A stretch of DNA of 64,000 nt from Limnothrix sp. FACHB-406 (GTDB lineage Bacteria > Cyanobacteriota > Cyanobacteriia > CACIAM-69d). Location of the stretch: assembly GCF_014698235.1 (NCBI RefSeq), contig NZ_JACJSP010000006.1, forward strand, positions 124,001 through 188,000, read 5' to 3'. The translations under genes and the position numbers were made by a program. Under the pieces are notes generated by a model. It had not been told where the DNA came from. It saw only the letters and a program-made list of their open reading frames with translations, and searched no databases. Below, in pieces: positions 27,176 to 36,070 of the stretch; the first letter of the stretch is position 1, and the number at the start of each line of letters is the position of its first letter.

Positions 27176-27913
27176 ATGGCGACGAGCAACGATGGGGCCG
27201 ATCGCTGGCGATCGCTGATGGTGGGAAATTCGCGCTGGCATTGGGGCGATTGGACGGGCGATCGGCTCGATTGCACCTGGGATGATGCACAGCCGCCCCC
27301 GGATCACCTGGCCCTAGAGCGACCCGTTTGGGCCGCCTCAGTGGTTCCGGGAGCACTCGATCGATGGAGCGATCGGGCTGACTGGCGCATCATCACGTTG
27401 GCCGATCTCCCGATCGGGGGGCTGTATTCCACCTTGGGGATCGATCGCGCCTTGGCTGTGCTGGGCGCAGGTCAGCGCTACGGCTTCCCGGCCCTGGTGA
27501 TTGATGGCGGCACGGCCCTGACCGTGACGGCTGTGGATCCAAACCGGCAACTGATCGGCGGGGCGATCGCGCCGGGATTGGGGTTGCAATTGCGCAGCCT
27601 CACGGAAAAAACTGCCGCCCTGCCGGCCGTGCTGCCACCCACCCAACTCCCAACCCTCTGGGCCCAGGACTCGATCGGGGCGATCGCCAGTGGGGTGGTC
27701 TGGGGCGTGGCCGTCCTGGCGCAAACTTGGTTGCAAACCTGGCGATCGCGCTATCCCCACGGCACGGCAGTGATTACCGGCGGCGATGGCCCCGCGATCG
27801 CGCAATATCTCCGGGCAATTGACCCAACCCTCACGGTTGATTTACACCAGGATCCTTCCGTTATCTTTGCAGGCATTCAAGCCGTTCGTTCTGAAAGGAT
27901 ATCTGAGAAGTAA
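27176..27913 (+). CDS. coaX: Type III pantothenate kinase
   Basis: Phosphorylates pantothenate in the first step of coenzyme A synthesis. The 245-residue product has the ASKHA-fold motifs of CoaX: an N-terminal phosphate loop (MVGNSRWHWGDW), VIDGGTALTVTAVD and GGAIAPGLGLQLRSLTEKTAALP, and a C-terminal VITGGDGPAIAQYL. The first loop starts V-G-N-S instead of D-x-G-N-T, as is common in cyanobacterial CoaX. The ATG at 27176 is used; GTG 27167 is possible. It is 56 bp downstream of pheS. Confidence 0.9.
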   Translation: MATSNDGADRWRSLMVGNSRWHWGDWTGDRLDCTWDDAQPPPDHLALERPVWAASVVPGALDRWSDRADWRIITLADLPIGGLYSTLGIDRALAVLGAGQRYGFPALVIDGGTALTVTAVDPNRQLIGGAIAPGLGLQLRSLTEKTAALPAVLPPTQLPTLWAQDSIGAIASGVVWGVAVLAQTWLQTWRSRYPHGTAVITGGDGPAIAQYLRAIDPTLTVDLHQDPSVIFAGIQAVRSERISEK

Positions 27914-27950
27914 CTTGGGGTACTTGTAAAGGTGCTAGTAGCCGCAGGGG

Positions 27951-27970
27951 CAAGGGGCTTAAGCCCCTTG
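27951..27970. repeat. Dispersed 20-bp perfect palindrome, copy 3
   Basis: Identical to copies 1, 2 and 4. It is 37 bp past the coaX stop. With copy 1 it shares a longer block that adds AGGGG on the left and TCTT on the right. Confidence 0.9.
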
Positions 27971-28203
27971 TCTTCGTCGATCAATACAACCCACAAGGTA
28001 GTAGTTTGGGCTTTTTGGACATCCTCTCAGAACAAGCCAGAATTTTTCCAAAGCCCTTGAGCGCTCATCCGCTACCGATCAACCACAGATGAGCCAGAAC
28101 GTAACAGAATATTAATAATCAGTTTAAACTGCTTAATTGCGTTGTTTTGAACTCGTTGGGTCGCGATTGCCCAGGACATTCTGATACTTTATTTCCCCCA
28201 ATC

Positions 28204-28977
28204 ATGACCCAAACTCAAGGTACGGCACTGGTTACGGGTTCCGCCATTCGGCTTGGCAAGGCGATCGCCCTCGGCTTGGCCAAAGCAGGCTACAACATTG
28301 CCCTGCACTATGGTTCCTCCCACGATGCAGCCCAAGAAACGGCGGCGGAATTTCGCGCTTTGGGAGTGGAATGCGAGCTGTTTCCCTTTGACTTGCTCCA
28401 TGAACCGGACATGCAGTCTTTGATCGATCGCGTGCGATCGCGCTTTGGCGATTTAAACCTGTTGGTTAACAGTGCTTCCGTGTATGACGCAGCCCCGATC
28501 GCGGAGACAACGCCTGACCTGTTTGCCAAGCAATTTAAGGTGAATTTTGAAGCCCCCTACTTCCTCACCCAAGCCTTTGCCAAAAACGTCGGAACCGGCT
28601 GTGTGATTAACATCATCGACAACAAGGTGGCTTTCAACCAATATCAATATTCGGCCTATTTGCTCTCCAAAAAAGCCTTGGCAGAATTTACAAAATTGGC
28701 GGCGATCGAACTGGCTCCCCAAGTGCGGGTTAATGGCATTGCTCCGGGTGTCATTTTGCCCGCCGGGAGCCGCACCAGTGACTATATTCAGTGGCGAGTT
28801 CAGGGCATTCCCGTGAAGCAACAAGGCTCTACGGAAAACATTTCCCAAGCGGTGAACTATATCCTGAATAATCCTTTTGTGAATGGGCAAATTTTGTTTG
28901 TGGATGGGGGCGAATCCCTAACCAATGTGGGGCAAAATGCCGTGACCTACGAGCAGACCACCCAAATTAAGCAATAA
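28204..28977 (+). CDS. Short-chain dehydrogenase, pteridine reductase-like
   Basis: A 257-residue NAD(P)-dependent SDR. The nucleotide site is TGSAIRLGKAIA; an arginine at this place (TGxxxRLG) is typical of pteridine reductases and FolM, which prefer NADPH and reduce dihydropterins or dihydrofolate. The catalytic tetrad is present: NSAS, a serine- or aspartate-bearing strand (NIIDNK, with Asp instead of the usual Ser) and YSAYLLSKKAL (Tyr-x3-Lys). An Asp in that place also occurs in pteridine reductases. The next gene is folK, which supports a folate or pterin role. The ATG at 28204 begins at MTQTQGTALVTG. The C-terminus is QILFVDGGESL, a normal SDR end. Confidence 0.82.
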   Translation: MTQTQGTALVTGSAIRLGKAIALGLAKAGYNIALHYGSSHDAAQETAAEFRALGVECELFPFDLLHEPDMQSLIDRVRSRFGDLNLLVNSASVYDAAPIAETTPDLFAKQFKVNFEAPYFLTQAFAKNVGTGCVINIIDNKVAFNQYQYSAYLLSKKALAEFTKLAAIELAPQVRVNGIAPGVILPAGSRTSDYIQWRVQGIPVKQQGSTENISQAVNYILNNPFVNGQILFVDGGESLTNVGQNAVTYEQTTQIKQ

Positions 28978-28981
28978 ACAC

Positions 28982-29014
28982 AAGGGCGATCCCAACCGGC
29001 GATCGCCCTTTTTT
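28982..29014 (+). terminator. Rho-independent terminator after the pteridine-reductase-like gene
   Basis: AAGGGCGATC (28982-28991) pairs with GATCGCCCTT (29001-29010), loop of nine bases, then a run of T. The right arm includes a HIP1 octamer (GCGATCGC). Confidence 0.85.
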
Positions 29015-29073
29015 CCAGCGATCGCCTGTTCCCGTTTAACCAACATTTGATCCCGCTTCTGAGGCTAAATTCC

Positions 29074-29484
29074 ATGTATCAAGCAATTTTGTCCGTTGGT
29101 TCCAACATTGAACCCCAGCACCATTGCCAGCAAGCGGAGCAAATTTTAGCCCAGGAACATCAACTGGTTGATAAATCCGCTTACATTGTGACCGCTCCCG
29201 TTGGCTATCAAGATCAGGATGATTTCTTGAATGGGGCCTATTGGGTATCCACCCACTTAAGCTATTTGGAATTTAATCAATATTTGAAGGATTTGGAAAA
29301 GCGCCTAGGGCGTGTCAAGGGGCCAATTAAATCTGGTCCCCGGACGATCGACCTTGATATCATCATTTGGGATGGGCAAGTGGTGCATGATGATTTCTAC
29401 AGCAAGGATTACACCAAGATTCCGGTGCAAGAGCTGCTCGATCGCCACGGAATTCAATTGGCGGCATCCCAGGCGATCGGCTAA
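29074..29484 (+). CDS. folK: 2-amino-4-hydroxy-6-hydroxymethyldihydropteridine pyrophosphokinase
   Basis: Transfers pyrophosphate from ATP to 6-hydroxymethyl-7,8-dihydropterin in folate synthesis. The 136-residue product has the start AILSVGSNIEPQHH, LVDKSAYIVTAPVGYQDQDDFLNGAY and the signature GPRTIDLDIIIW. It is slightly shorter than the usual 150-160 residues because the C-terminal part is trimmed. The ATG at 29074 gives the conserved MYQAILSVGSN. The terminator upstream suggests it either has its own promoter or depends on read-through from the SDR gene. Confidence 0.92.
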   Translation: MYQAILSVGSNIEPQHHCQQAEQILAQEHQLVDKSAYIVTAPVGYQDQDDFLNGAYWVSTHLSYLEFNQYLKDLEKRLGRVKGPIKSGPRTIDLDIIIWDGQVVHDDFYSKDYTKIPVQELLDRHGIQLAASQAIG

Positions 29485-29560
29485 ATTTTCGGTGAATTTC
29501 CTGACCCGATCGCGTAACCGATTGCATCACCCATTTTCGGTGAATCTCTGGTTCAAAAAC

Positions 29561-30415
29561 CTACTCAAACACCACCGTGCGGTTGCCATACACCAACACC
29601 CGGTTTTGTAAGTGCAACCGCACCGCTCTGGCCAAAACCACCCGTTCTAGATCTTTCCCCTTGCGGACCAAATCCTCAACGGTGTCGCGGTGGCTGACTC
29701 GGGAAACATCCTGTTCAATAATCGGCCCTTCATCCAGATCTTGGGTGACGTAGTGGGCCGTTGCGCCAATCACTTTCACGCCCCGATCGTGTGCCCGTTG
29801 GTAGGGATTGGCTCCGGGAAATGCGGGCAAAAAGGAATGGTGAATGTTAATTGCATTCGGGAAAGCCGCCACAAATCCCGGGGTAAGAATTTGCATATAT
29901 TTCGCCAGCACCACCAAATCAATTTGATATTCCCGCAGTAGCTCCAATTGTTTAGCTTCAGCTTCGGCCTTGGTGTCTTTGCTGATGGGCACGTGGTGAT
30001 AGTCGATGCCAAATTGTTGGGCGATCGGGGCCAAGTCCGGGTGATTGCTAATAATGAGAACGATTTTGGCGGGAATTTCACCGGCTTTGTTCCGCCACAG
30101 CAAATCCAGCAGGCAATGATCTTGGCGGCTAACCCAAATGGCCATCCGGGGCACTTCGTCAGAGAAGTGAAGCTGCCAAGTTGCGCCGAGGGGTTTGGCG
30201 ATCGCCCCAAAGGCTGGATCAATTAAATCGCGGGGCAAATTAAACCCATCCAGTTGCCATTCCACCCGACTCAAAAAGAGATTGGCTGTTGGGTCTTGGT
30301 GTTGGTCGGCGTGCAAAATATTGCCACCGTTGGCATCAATAAAACTGGCAATTTTGGCGACTAAACCCCGTTGATCTGGACAGTTAATGAGCAGTGTTGC
30401 AGTGGCTAAAGACAT
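29561..30415 (-). CDS. purU: Formyltetrahydrofolate deformylase
   Basis: Hydrolyses 10-formyltetrahydrofolate to tetrahydrofolate and formate, balancing one-carbon pools. The 284-residue product has an N-terminal ACT domain (LLINCPDQRGLVAKIASFIDANGGNI, residues about 8-80) and a C-terminal formyltransferase-like domain. The catalytic segment is NAINIHHSFLPAFPGANPY with AHYVTQDLDEGPIIEQDV; the Asn, His and Asp residues are in place. It is convergent with folK, 76 bp apart, so three folate-linked genes sit together. Confidence 0.95.
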   Translation of the reverse strand: MSLATATLLINCPDQRGLVAKIASFIDANGGNILHADQHQDPTANLFLSRVEWQLDGFNLPRDLIDPAFGAIAKPLGATWQLHFSDEVPRMAIWVSRQDHCLLDLLWRNKAGEIPAKIVLIISNHPDLAPIAQQFGIDYHHVPISKDTKAEAEAKQLELLREYQIDLVVLAKYMQILTPGFVAAFPNAINIHHSFLPAFPGANPYQRAHDRGVKVIGATAHYVTQDLDEGPIIEQDVSRVSHRDTVEDLVRKGKDLERVVLARAVRLHLQNRVLVYGNRTVVFE

Positions 30416-30495
30416 GTTTGCAAAGGTGGCAGGCGCGATCGAACCTTTGAATTTTAAGCGAAACCCTGACGAACACAGGGCCGTAGATTCCGTAG

Positions 30496-30737
30496 GGGCG
30501 TACCGATGTACGCCCTCCGCTGTACGCCCTCCGCTGTACGCCCTCCGCCAGGATCAATCGCTTGATCTCCTTTGGGTATTGGGGGATCTGGCGTACCGGA
30601 GGGCGCATGGCGATGCACCCCTGCGGTGAGGCTGCGGGCGATCAGGGTTGATCGCCTGATCTCGGTTGGGTATTCGAGACTTGGCGTACCGGAGGGCGCA
30701 TGGCGATGCGCCCCTACGGTGAGGCTGCGGGTGATGG
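30496..30737. repeat. Cluster of hairpin and tandem repeats (14-bp x3 and ~93-bp x2)
   Basis: A hairpin GGGCGTAC-CGAT-GTACGCCC (30496-30515) runs into three tandem 14-bp units TGTACGCCCTCCGC (30507-30548). Two copies of a unit of about 93 bp follow, each with GGCGTACCGGAGGGCGCATGG (from 30590 and 30683) and a GGGCGCAT...ATGCRCCC hairpin. The second copy runs into the 3' end of the DUF4340 gene and supplies its stop codon. Confidence 0.85.
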
Positions 30738-31418
30738 TGAGGTCGTGGGGCTGGGGCTGGCTGTGGGACTAGCCGTCGGGCTGACTGTGGGGCCGGCTGT
30801 CGGGCTGGGCGTGACCGATCCACTCGGGCTGGGACTCGGGGGCGGCGGCGGTTGCTTCCATTCCGCCAAGGGCCGATCGACCGTGGCGAGCTGGAAATCC
30901 TTGGGGATTAAGGCCACAGACACCTTGCCCGGCAAGGGTTGGGGCGGATCCACCAGCGCATAGAGAAAAGAATCGTCAAACCCAGCCTGCCCGATCGCCA
31001 GTCGATGTTGCTGGCCGGTTTTCAGGCGCATCGTGATTTCGGCACGGGGGCGATCGAGGCCCAATTCTGCAAGCTGGGCGGGCGATCGCTCAATGGTGCG
31101 ATCGCGCTGAGACGAGGCCAGCAAACTGGTCAAAAACGCCACGGCTCCATCGCTGGCCGGTTCCGCTGCACCTCTATTCAACCGCAGTTCCCACAGGGTT
31201 TGCCCCGGTTGGAAGTTGGCCCGGCGATCGAGCTGCACGGTTCGATCGCCCAGTTTCAGGGTCAACTGTTGAATATCGGCTTCCGCAAAGCCAAACAGCT
31301 TGGCCTGTTGCTGTTGTTGGGCTTGTTTTTGGGTGGATTGCGTCTCAAACAAAGCCACGCCACCGGCCACCCCCAGGGCGATCGCCAAAATCCAAAGGGT
31401 CGAAGATTTGAGCTTCAT
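30714..31418 (-). CDS. DUF4340 domain protein with Ser-Pro-Thr tail
   Basis: A 234-residue protein with one N-terminal membrane helix or signal anchor (STLWILAIALGVAGGVALFE), then an extracytoplasmic DUF4340-like domain. That domain includes LTLKLGDRTVQLDRR, LWELRLNRGAAEPASDGAVAFLTSLLAS and HRLAIGQAGFDDSFLYALVD. The last 45 residues are a Ser-Pro-Thr repeat. DUF4340 proteins usually follow GldG-type ABC genes, as here. The stop codon TAG at 30714-30716 and the last residues come from the dispersed repeat, so the native C-terminus may have been altered. Confidence 0.78.
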   Translation of the reverse strand: MKLKSSTLWILAIALGVAGGVALFETQSTQKQAQQQQQAKLFGFAEADIQQLTLKLGDRTVQLDRRANFQPGQTLWELRLNRGAAEPASDGAVAFLTSLLASSQRDRTIERSPAQLAELGLDRPRAEITMRLKTGQQHRLAIGQAGFDDSFLYALVDPPQPLPGKVSVALIPKDFQLATVDRPLAEWKQPPPPPSPSPSGSVTPSPTAGPTVSPTASPTASPSPTTSPSPAASP

Positions 31419-31431
31419 GGTCGTTCGCTCC

Positions 31432-33231
31432 CTAGCGTCGCTTCCACCACATCACACCCGCCAAGGTCAGCCCCCCGATCGGGAACACCCCCAACGCCAA
31501 CAGCAGCAACAGCGCAGACTGTTGATTCGTGATGGTGAAACGTCGGTTATTAGGTTCGCGCGGCCGAATGGAAAGGCTGCTTTCCGCGCGATCGCCCAAC
31601 CAACCCACCGAATTCAGAAACACATCGCCATTGAGCTGCTGGCTAAATAGCCCATCCGCCATAAACGACGAGTTACCAATCACCACCAGCCGAGCGGCTT
31701 TCGGAGGGGCCGGGCTGGGGGAAGGACTCGGCGAAGGACTAGGGGCCGGGCTGGGACTGGCCGTCGGGGATGCGGTTGGGGATGCCGTCGGGCTGGGGCT
31801 AGCCGTCGGGGATGTGGTCGGAGATACCGTTGGAGATACGGTCGGACTTGGGCTGGCCGTTGGGGATGCCGTTGGAGAGGCGGCTGGGCTGGGGCTGGCC
31901 GTCGGGCTAGGACTGGGGGAGGGACTCGCGGCCGGTTCAGGGGCGATCGCTCGTTCCAAGGCAACCCCCAAAACCAACGGCCCTTGGCGATCTTGCGGGG
32001 GCGTGAAGGTGAGCTGTTGGGCGGTGGGTTCGCTTTCAGCCCAACTCTTTTCGTCGGTTTTGATGAGAGGTGTAGCCGTGATGCCGCTGGTGGTGACGAT
32101 TTCGAGCGATCGCGCCACCGGGTAAATCGAAACCCCGCCTTTGAAATCCTGGGTGATTGGGTGGTCACCATATTGGGTGACGATCGGGGCATCGGGGCCT
32201 AAACCGGCCAACTGACCCGTTCCCGACGCATCCACCACCAGGCGGTTATCCAGCTTCACCCCCCAACGGGTCAGCAACTGGCTGAGGCCGCCATCGGACG
32301 CGGGATCCAACAGCGCCAACAGCCGCCCACCCCGCTGCAAATAGGTTTCCAGCAGCACCAATTCCCGATCGAGCAAAGGACGTTGGGGGCCAATGATCGC
32401 CAAGGCAATGCCATCTTCGGGAATTTTGCCCTCGCGAATCAGGTTCAAGGGTTTGGCGATGAAGTTTTTGGTTTTCAGGCCCGTCACCGCTTCCGTCAAA
32501 CCGCCCTGCTCCCCTTCAATTGGGCGCTCTCCATGACCTTGCAGGAAATAAATCGTTGCTTGGGTGGTGCTGGAAAGCTGGGCGATCGCGTTGGTTAACT
32601 CCGTTTCCTTCAGGCGACTTTCGGGCCCCAAGGTGGTCACTAAGCGTTTTTGTTCACCTGCTTCCAAATACACTTCCCCAAAGGATTTGACCTTAAAACT
32701 TTGGGCCCGGCCAAAATCCACCTGTGGATCCACTAATTCATAGGTGAAATTGGGATTTAATTTGGCGTAATTATTCAGCAGTTCCCGATCGGTATCAGAG
32801 AGCGATCGATCAAAAACCAAGATTTTGATTTTTTGACCCAAATTGCGTACCGTTTCCTGGGTTTCGGGAGCCAGCGTAAACAGTTGAGTTTCGGTTAAAT
32901 CAAACTTGGTACTGTAACGAGATCCCAAGAAATTGATCGCCCCAAAAATTAGCAACGCGGCCAAGGTCGCCAACAATGCATTGGTGTTGGATTGGGTCGA
33001 TCGCTGGCTCCAAGTGCGGCGCAAATTACCGTGGGTGACCAGCCAAATCCCGATCGCCACAATGCCAGCCACCATCAGCCCCCCAGCCAAGGGGCCCCAG
33101 CCACCCATAAAGCCCGCTGACAGACCCGCCGCCATCAGGAACAGGCCCACGAAAATTAGATATTTACCGAGATATCTAAGCCCAGATTTGAGATAACGAG
33201 GCAACAGTTGCCGCACAGATGCCAGTTTCAT
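31432..33231 (-). CDS. GldG family ABC transporter-associated protein
   Basis: A 599-residue membrane protein of the GldG / ABC-type uncharacterised transport family. It has two or three N-terminal membrane helices (about residues 20-70 and 85-105) and a large extracytoplasmic domain ([21 protein letters not shown], then [22 protein letters not shown]-like and [23 protein letters not shown]). It ends with a C-terminal helix ([25 protein letters not shown]). An insert of about 75 residues made of Ser-Pro-Thr repeats interrupts the domain before [19 protein letters not shown] 33231 or GTG 33237 can start it. It sits between the permease and the DUF4340 gene. Confidence 0.85.
   Translation of the reverse strand: MKLASVRQLLPRYLKSGLRYLGKYLIFVGLFLMAAGLSAGFMGGWGPLAGGLMVAGIVAIGIWLVTHGNLRRTWSQRSTQSNTNALLATLAALLIFGAINFLGSRYSTKFDLTETQLFTLAPETQETVRNLGQKIKILVFDRSLSDTDRELLNNYAKLNPNFTYELVDPQVDFGRAQSFKVKSFGEVYLEAGEQKRLVTTLGPESRLKETELTNAIAQLSSTTQATIYFLQGHGERPIEGEQGGLTEAVTGLKTKNFIAKPLNLIREGKIPEDGIALAIIGPQRPLLDRELVLLETYLQRGGRLLALLDPASDGGLSQLLTRWGVKLDNRLVVDASGTGQLAGLGPDAPIVTQYGDHPITQDFKGGVSIYPVARSLEIVTTSGITATPLIKTDEKSWAESEPTAQQLTFTPPQDRQGPLVLGVALERAIAPEPAASPSPSPSPTASPSPAASPTASPTASPSPTVSPTVSPTTSPTASPSPTASPTASPTASPSPAPSPSPSPSPSPAPPKAARLVVIGNSSFMADGLFSQQLNGDVFLNSVGWLGDRAESSLSIRPREPNNRRFTITNQQSALLLLLALGVFPIGGLTLAGVMWWKRR
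31690..31932. repeat. Simple repeat encoding a Ser-Pro-Thr linker in the GldG-like protein
   Basis: Repeats of GGGCTGGGGCTGGCCGTCGG-type units (plus-strand view) encode alternating Ser-Pro-Thr-Ala. The same repeat type ends the DUF4340 gene (30730-30840), so the two neighbours share a linker. Confidence 0.8.
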
Positions 33232-33436
33232 AGCCACTAAATCAGTTCCCCCTGAATGGCAAACAAGCCAGAATTAATACTGAATTCGCTCAATTTCACT
33301 TGCTCAATTTCACGCGCACAATTGCATTTCCCTAGTCGATTTTCTCAATTGCATTTCCCTAATCGCACTCAGGCGCTTGAACTCAGGCGATGAAATTTAG
33401 GCGATCGCCCCAAAATCCAGACTGCTGAGGATATGC

Positions 33437-34273
33437 CTAAGAGCGCTGAAAACGGAAGGTTTCCACCGATTGAGCCGTCAAGAAAATGCCGAGTAGGATA
33501 TAGCTCAAAAACAAAATTACACTGCCTGTTTCGGGCACACCACGCACCGCCGCTTCGTAATGTTTCAGCAAAGATAAATGCCCGATCGCCTGACCCACAT
33601 CACCCCCGATCGCATTAGCCAATAGATCAATAATCCAGAGGGAAAGATTGAGGGCAAAGGTCATCATCGCCGCCAAAACCGTGCTAGCCGTCAGGGATGA
33701 CAGGAACATTCCCAGAGACAAAACGCCACCCCCCATCAGCAACAGCCCCAGGTGTCCTGATACTGCCACCCAAGGAGAAATGGGTGGATTAGAGGCCGCC
33801 AAAACAATCAATTCCAGCAACAGAATCGGAGCCAAAATGCTGGCAAAAAAGGTCAGCACCCCCAAGAGCTTGCCCAGGGCTACGGCCCAGTTCGTAATTG
33901 GTGATGTGGCTAATAGCTCGATCGTGCCGCGTTTGCGCTCTTCGGTATAGAGACTCATGGACAAAATCGGCAGAATGAAAAGGGATAGTGACCCCAAACT
34001 CCCCAAATAAATTTTCAGAAATTCATAGGGAACATCGATCGGCGGCACAGGAATGCCCATTTGCTGGCCCTGCATATCGCGCATGGCCGATTGGGCAATG
34101 ATGCCCGCCGGCCCCAGCAGCACCGCCACAAAGAAGATGCCTGCAATTAACCAAAAAATACTAGCCACTCCATAGGCTAAGGGAGAGACAAAATAACTCT
34201 GTAATTCCCGTTGATAGATGGCCACAATATTGGCCAAAATCACTCGCAATCGATGTCCTAAGTTAACAGCCAT
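33437..34273 (-). CDS. ABC-2 type transporter permease (GldF-like)
   Basis: A 278-residue integral membrane permease with about six helices. It starts AIYQRELQSYFVSPLAYGVASIFWLIAG, contains LYTEERKRGTIELLATSPITNWAVALGK (a typical ABC-2 coupling segment between helices) and ends ILLGIFLTAQSVETFRFQ. It pairs with the ATPase at 34570-35679 and the GldG-like protein downstream. In Bacteroidetes, Gld proteins serve gliding, but related clusters occur widely with unknown substrates, so no substrate is assigned. Confidence 0.88.
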   Translation of the reverse strand: MAVNLGHRLRVILANIVAIYQRELQSYFVSPLAYGVASIFWLIAGIFFVAVLLGPAGIIAQSAMRDMQGQQMGIPVPPIDVPYEFLKIYLGSLGSLSLFILPILSMSLYTEERKRGTIELLATSPITNWAVALGKLLGVLTFFASILAPILLLELIVLAASNPPISPWVAVSGHLGLLLMGGGVLSLGMFLSSLTASTVLAAMMTFALNLSLWIIDLLANAIGGDVGQAIGHLSLLKHYEAAVRGVPETGSVILFLSYILLGIFLTAQSVETFRFQRS

Positions 34274-34569
34274 GCCTCAGTTTCAACCATCCTTGAGAAA
34301 AATCTAAAAGTTAGCCGTGAAAGATGCGCAAGCAAAATCGAGAAGCCAGCATTCAGAATTGAAAGTTGAGAAGTAAGAAGAATCAGTCGTGGCAATTAAA
34401 GCAGGAAAGTATTAGGAAACCAGGTCAGGAGAAGACGCTCGAAGAAGGCAATCTTTGATTATGCAATTCATTGATTAGCCGATTGCCGATTCTGTCTCCG
34501 TAACTCGCCAGCCATGGGCAGAAAAGCTGGCAGCTCAAAACTGGTATGACAGATCAACCCAAGCGGGCC

Positions 34570-35679
34570 TTATTCAGCCGCTTCCGGGGGCGAGTCCGGG
34601 GAAATAGCAAGGTCGATCGGTTCGGGATCCGCAGCCACCGGATCATGGGAGTCGATCGCCCCAGTTATCTCCGTTGGGGTTGTCGGTTCCTCCGTGGTCA
34701 AATCCAAAAACACATCTTCCAAGGTGGCTTGGCTGCGGCGCAATTCACATAGCCCCAAATCGGCGGCAATGACGGCGCGGGCAATTTCCTGGGCCGGTTC
34801 CGTATCTCGCTCGATCGCCACTTTCAACCGCAATCGATCGGGTCGATCGCCCGGCGATCCTTGGGGCGTGACCGATCGGACTCCCGCCAACGTTTGCAAC
34901 CGCTCCACCAACTGGGCCGCCCGATCGAGCAATTGCGGCGGCTCTCCTTCCGTCAGGGTCACCAACGCCGACTCAGCGCCATCAATTTCCAAGTCGTAGG
35001 CCGCGCCGCCCACACGGCCCGCCATCAGGTTGTCGGGGGTGTCGGTGGCCACCACTCGCCCACCGTTCACGATCGCCACCCGGCTGCAAGTCATGCTCAC
35101 TTCCGGCAGGATGTGGGTAGACAAAATTACCGTATGGTCGCCCGCCAAACTTTTGATCAGGTTACGGACTTCCGCAATTTGGCGCGGATCCAGACCCACC
35201 GTTGGCTCGTCCAACACAATGGCCGGTGGATCATGCACGATCGCCTGGGCAATCCCTACCCGCTGGCGATAGCCCTTCGACAATTTATTAATGATGGTTT
35301 TGCGGCGATCGCTCAAACCACAGCGCTCGATCGACCAGCGCACCCGCTCCGCCCGATCGCCCGCCGAAACGCCCTTAATTCGCGCCACAAAGTTCAAAAA
35401 TCCCTCCACCGTCATATCTGGGTAGAGAGGCGGCGTTTCTGGCAAATAGCCAATCCGTTCGCGCACCGCCATCGAATCGTCATGCACATCAAATCCCGCC
35501 ACCCGCGCCGTGCCACTGGTGGCCGGTAGATAGCCGGTCAAAATTCGCATTGTGGTGGTTTTGCCTGCACCGTTGGGGCCCAGAAACCCCAAAATTTCTC
35601 CCGGCTCCACAGAAAACGTCACCTCGCGAATGGCTACGGTGCTGCCGTAGACCTTCCGCAACTGTTCCACTTCAATCAT
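34570..35679 (-). CDS. ABC transporter ATP-binding protein (GldA-like)
   Basis: A 369-residue ATPase that powers the adjacent permease. Motifs are complete: Walker [13 protein letters not shown] (about residues 34-45), signature LSKGYRQRVGIAQAI, Walker B AIVLDEPTVGLDP and H-loop LSTHI. The ABC domain ends near residue 220. The remaining 150 residues include a DUF-type regulatory region (VERLQTLAGVRSVTPQG, LRLKVAIERDTEPAQEIARAVIAADLGLCELRRSQATLEDVFLDLT) and an acidic tail. The order ATPase, permease, GldG-like, DUF4340 on the minus strand reads as one operon with gaps of about 300, 200 and 15 bp. Confidence 0.92.
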   Translation of the reverse strand: MIEVEQLRKVYGSTVAIREVTFSVEPGEILGFLGPNGAGKTTTMRILTGYLPATSGTARVAGFDVHDDSMAVRERIGYLPETPPLYPDMTVEGFLNFVARIKGVSAGDRAERVRWSIERCGLSDRRKTIINKLSKGYRQRVGIAQAIVHDPPAIVLDEPTVGLDPRQIAEVRNLIKSLAGDHTVILSTHILPEVSMTCSRVAIVNGGRVVATDTPDNLMAGRVGGAAYDLEIDGAESALVTLTEGEPPQLLDRAAQLVERLQTLAGVRSVTPQGSPGDRPDRLRLKVAIERDTEPAQEIARAVIAADLGLCELRRSQATLEDVFLDLTTEEPTTPTEITGAIDSHDPVAADPEPIDLAISPDSPPEAAE

Positions 35680-36070
35680 GGCGAGCGATCTCGGTCAAAA
35701 ATCCCAGTCGATCGGCCCCAAAGCCGAGACCACGCCCCATTATGCCGCACGGCTTCCCGAACGACATGACCCGATCGTCAACCGGTTCGATCGTTTCAAT
35801 AATGGTTAATGGTCGGGTCTATCAAGTCGATCGATCAATTTGTGGGTTTTAAGGTTTATCTTTTAAGCTTTATTTTTAAGGTTTACAGTCTTTACCTAAA
35901 ATAATTGGCACGCCATATCGCAAATGCCATGAAGCAACAATTCAGTGGGCATTGCCCACCCTACGGGCTAACGAAGACAAGGGGCTTAAGCCCCTTGTTC
36001 CGATGATTTTCAATTCAATTTTTTCGGTTATTGAATCACGGATCCTATTTCAAGCTTCCGGATCAAAGGC
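35680..36070. other. Intergenic region with a palindromic repeat
   Basis: This lies upstream of the ABC ATPase gene and downstream of desC. It contains the fourth 20-bp palindrome. Just before that is a GTGGGCATTGCCCACCCTACGGGC segment (about 35945-35968) with its own GTGGGC/GCCCAC hairpin, a type often seen in cyanobacterial intergenic DNA. AT-rich near 35840-35890. Confidence 0.45.
35978..35997. repeat. Dispersed 20-bp perfect palindrome, copy 4
   Basis: Identical to copies 1-3. It is 74 bp past the desC stop. Confidence 0.9.

Noticed and set aside
30496-30737. CRISPR array
   Set aside because: The repeats are tandem without unique spacers of regular length and include hairpins of a dispersed repeat type; no cas genes nearby.
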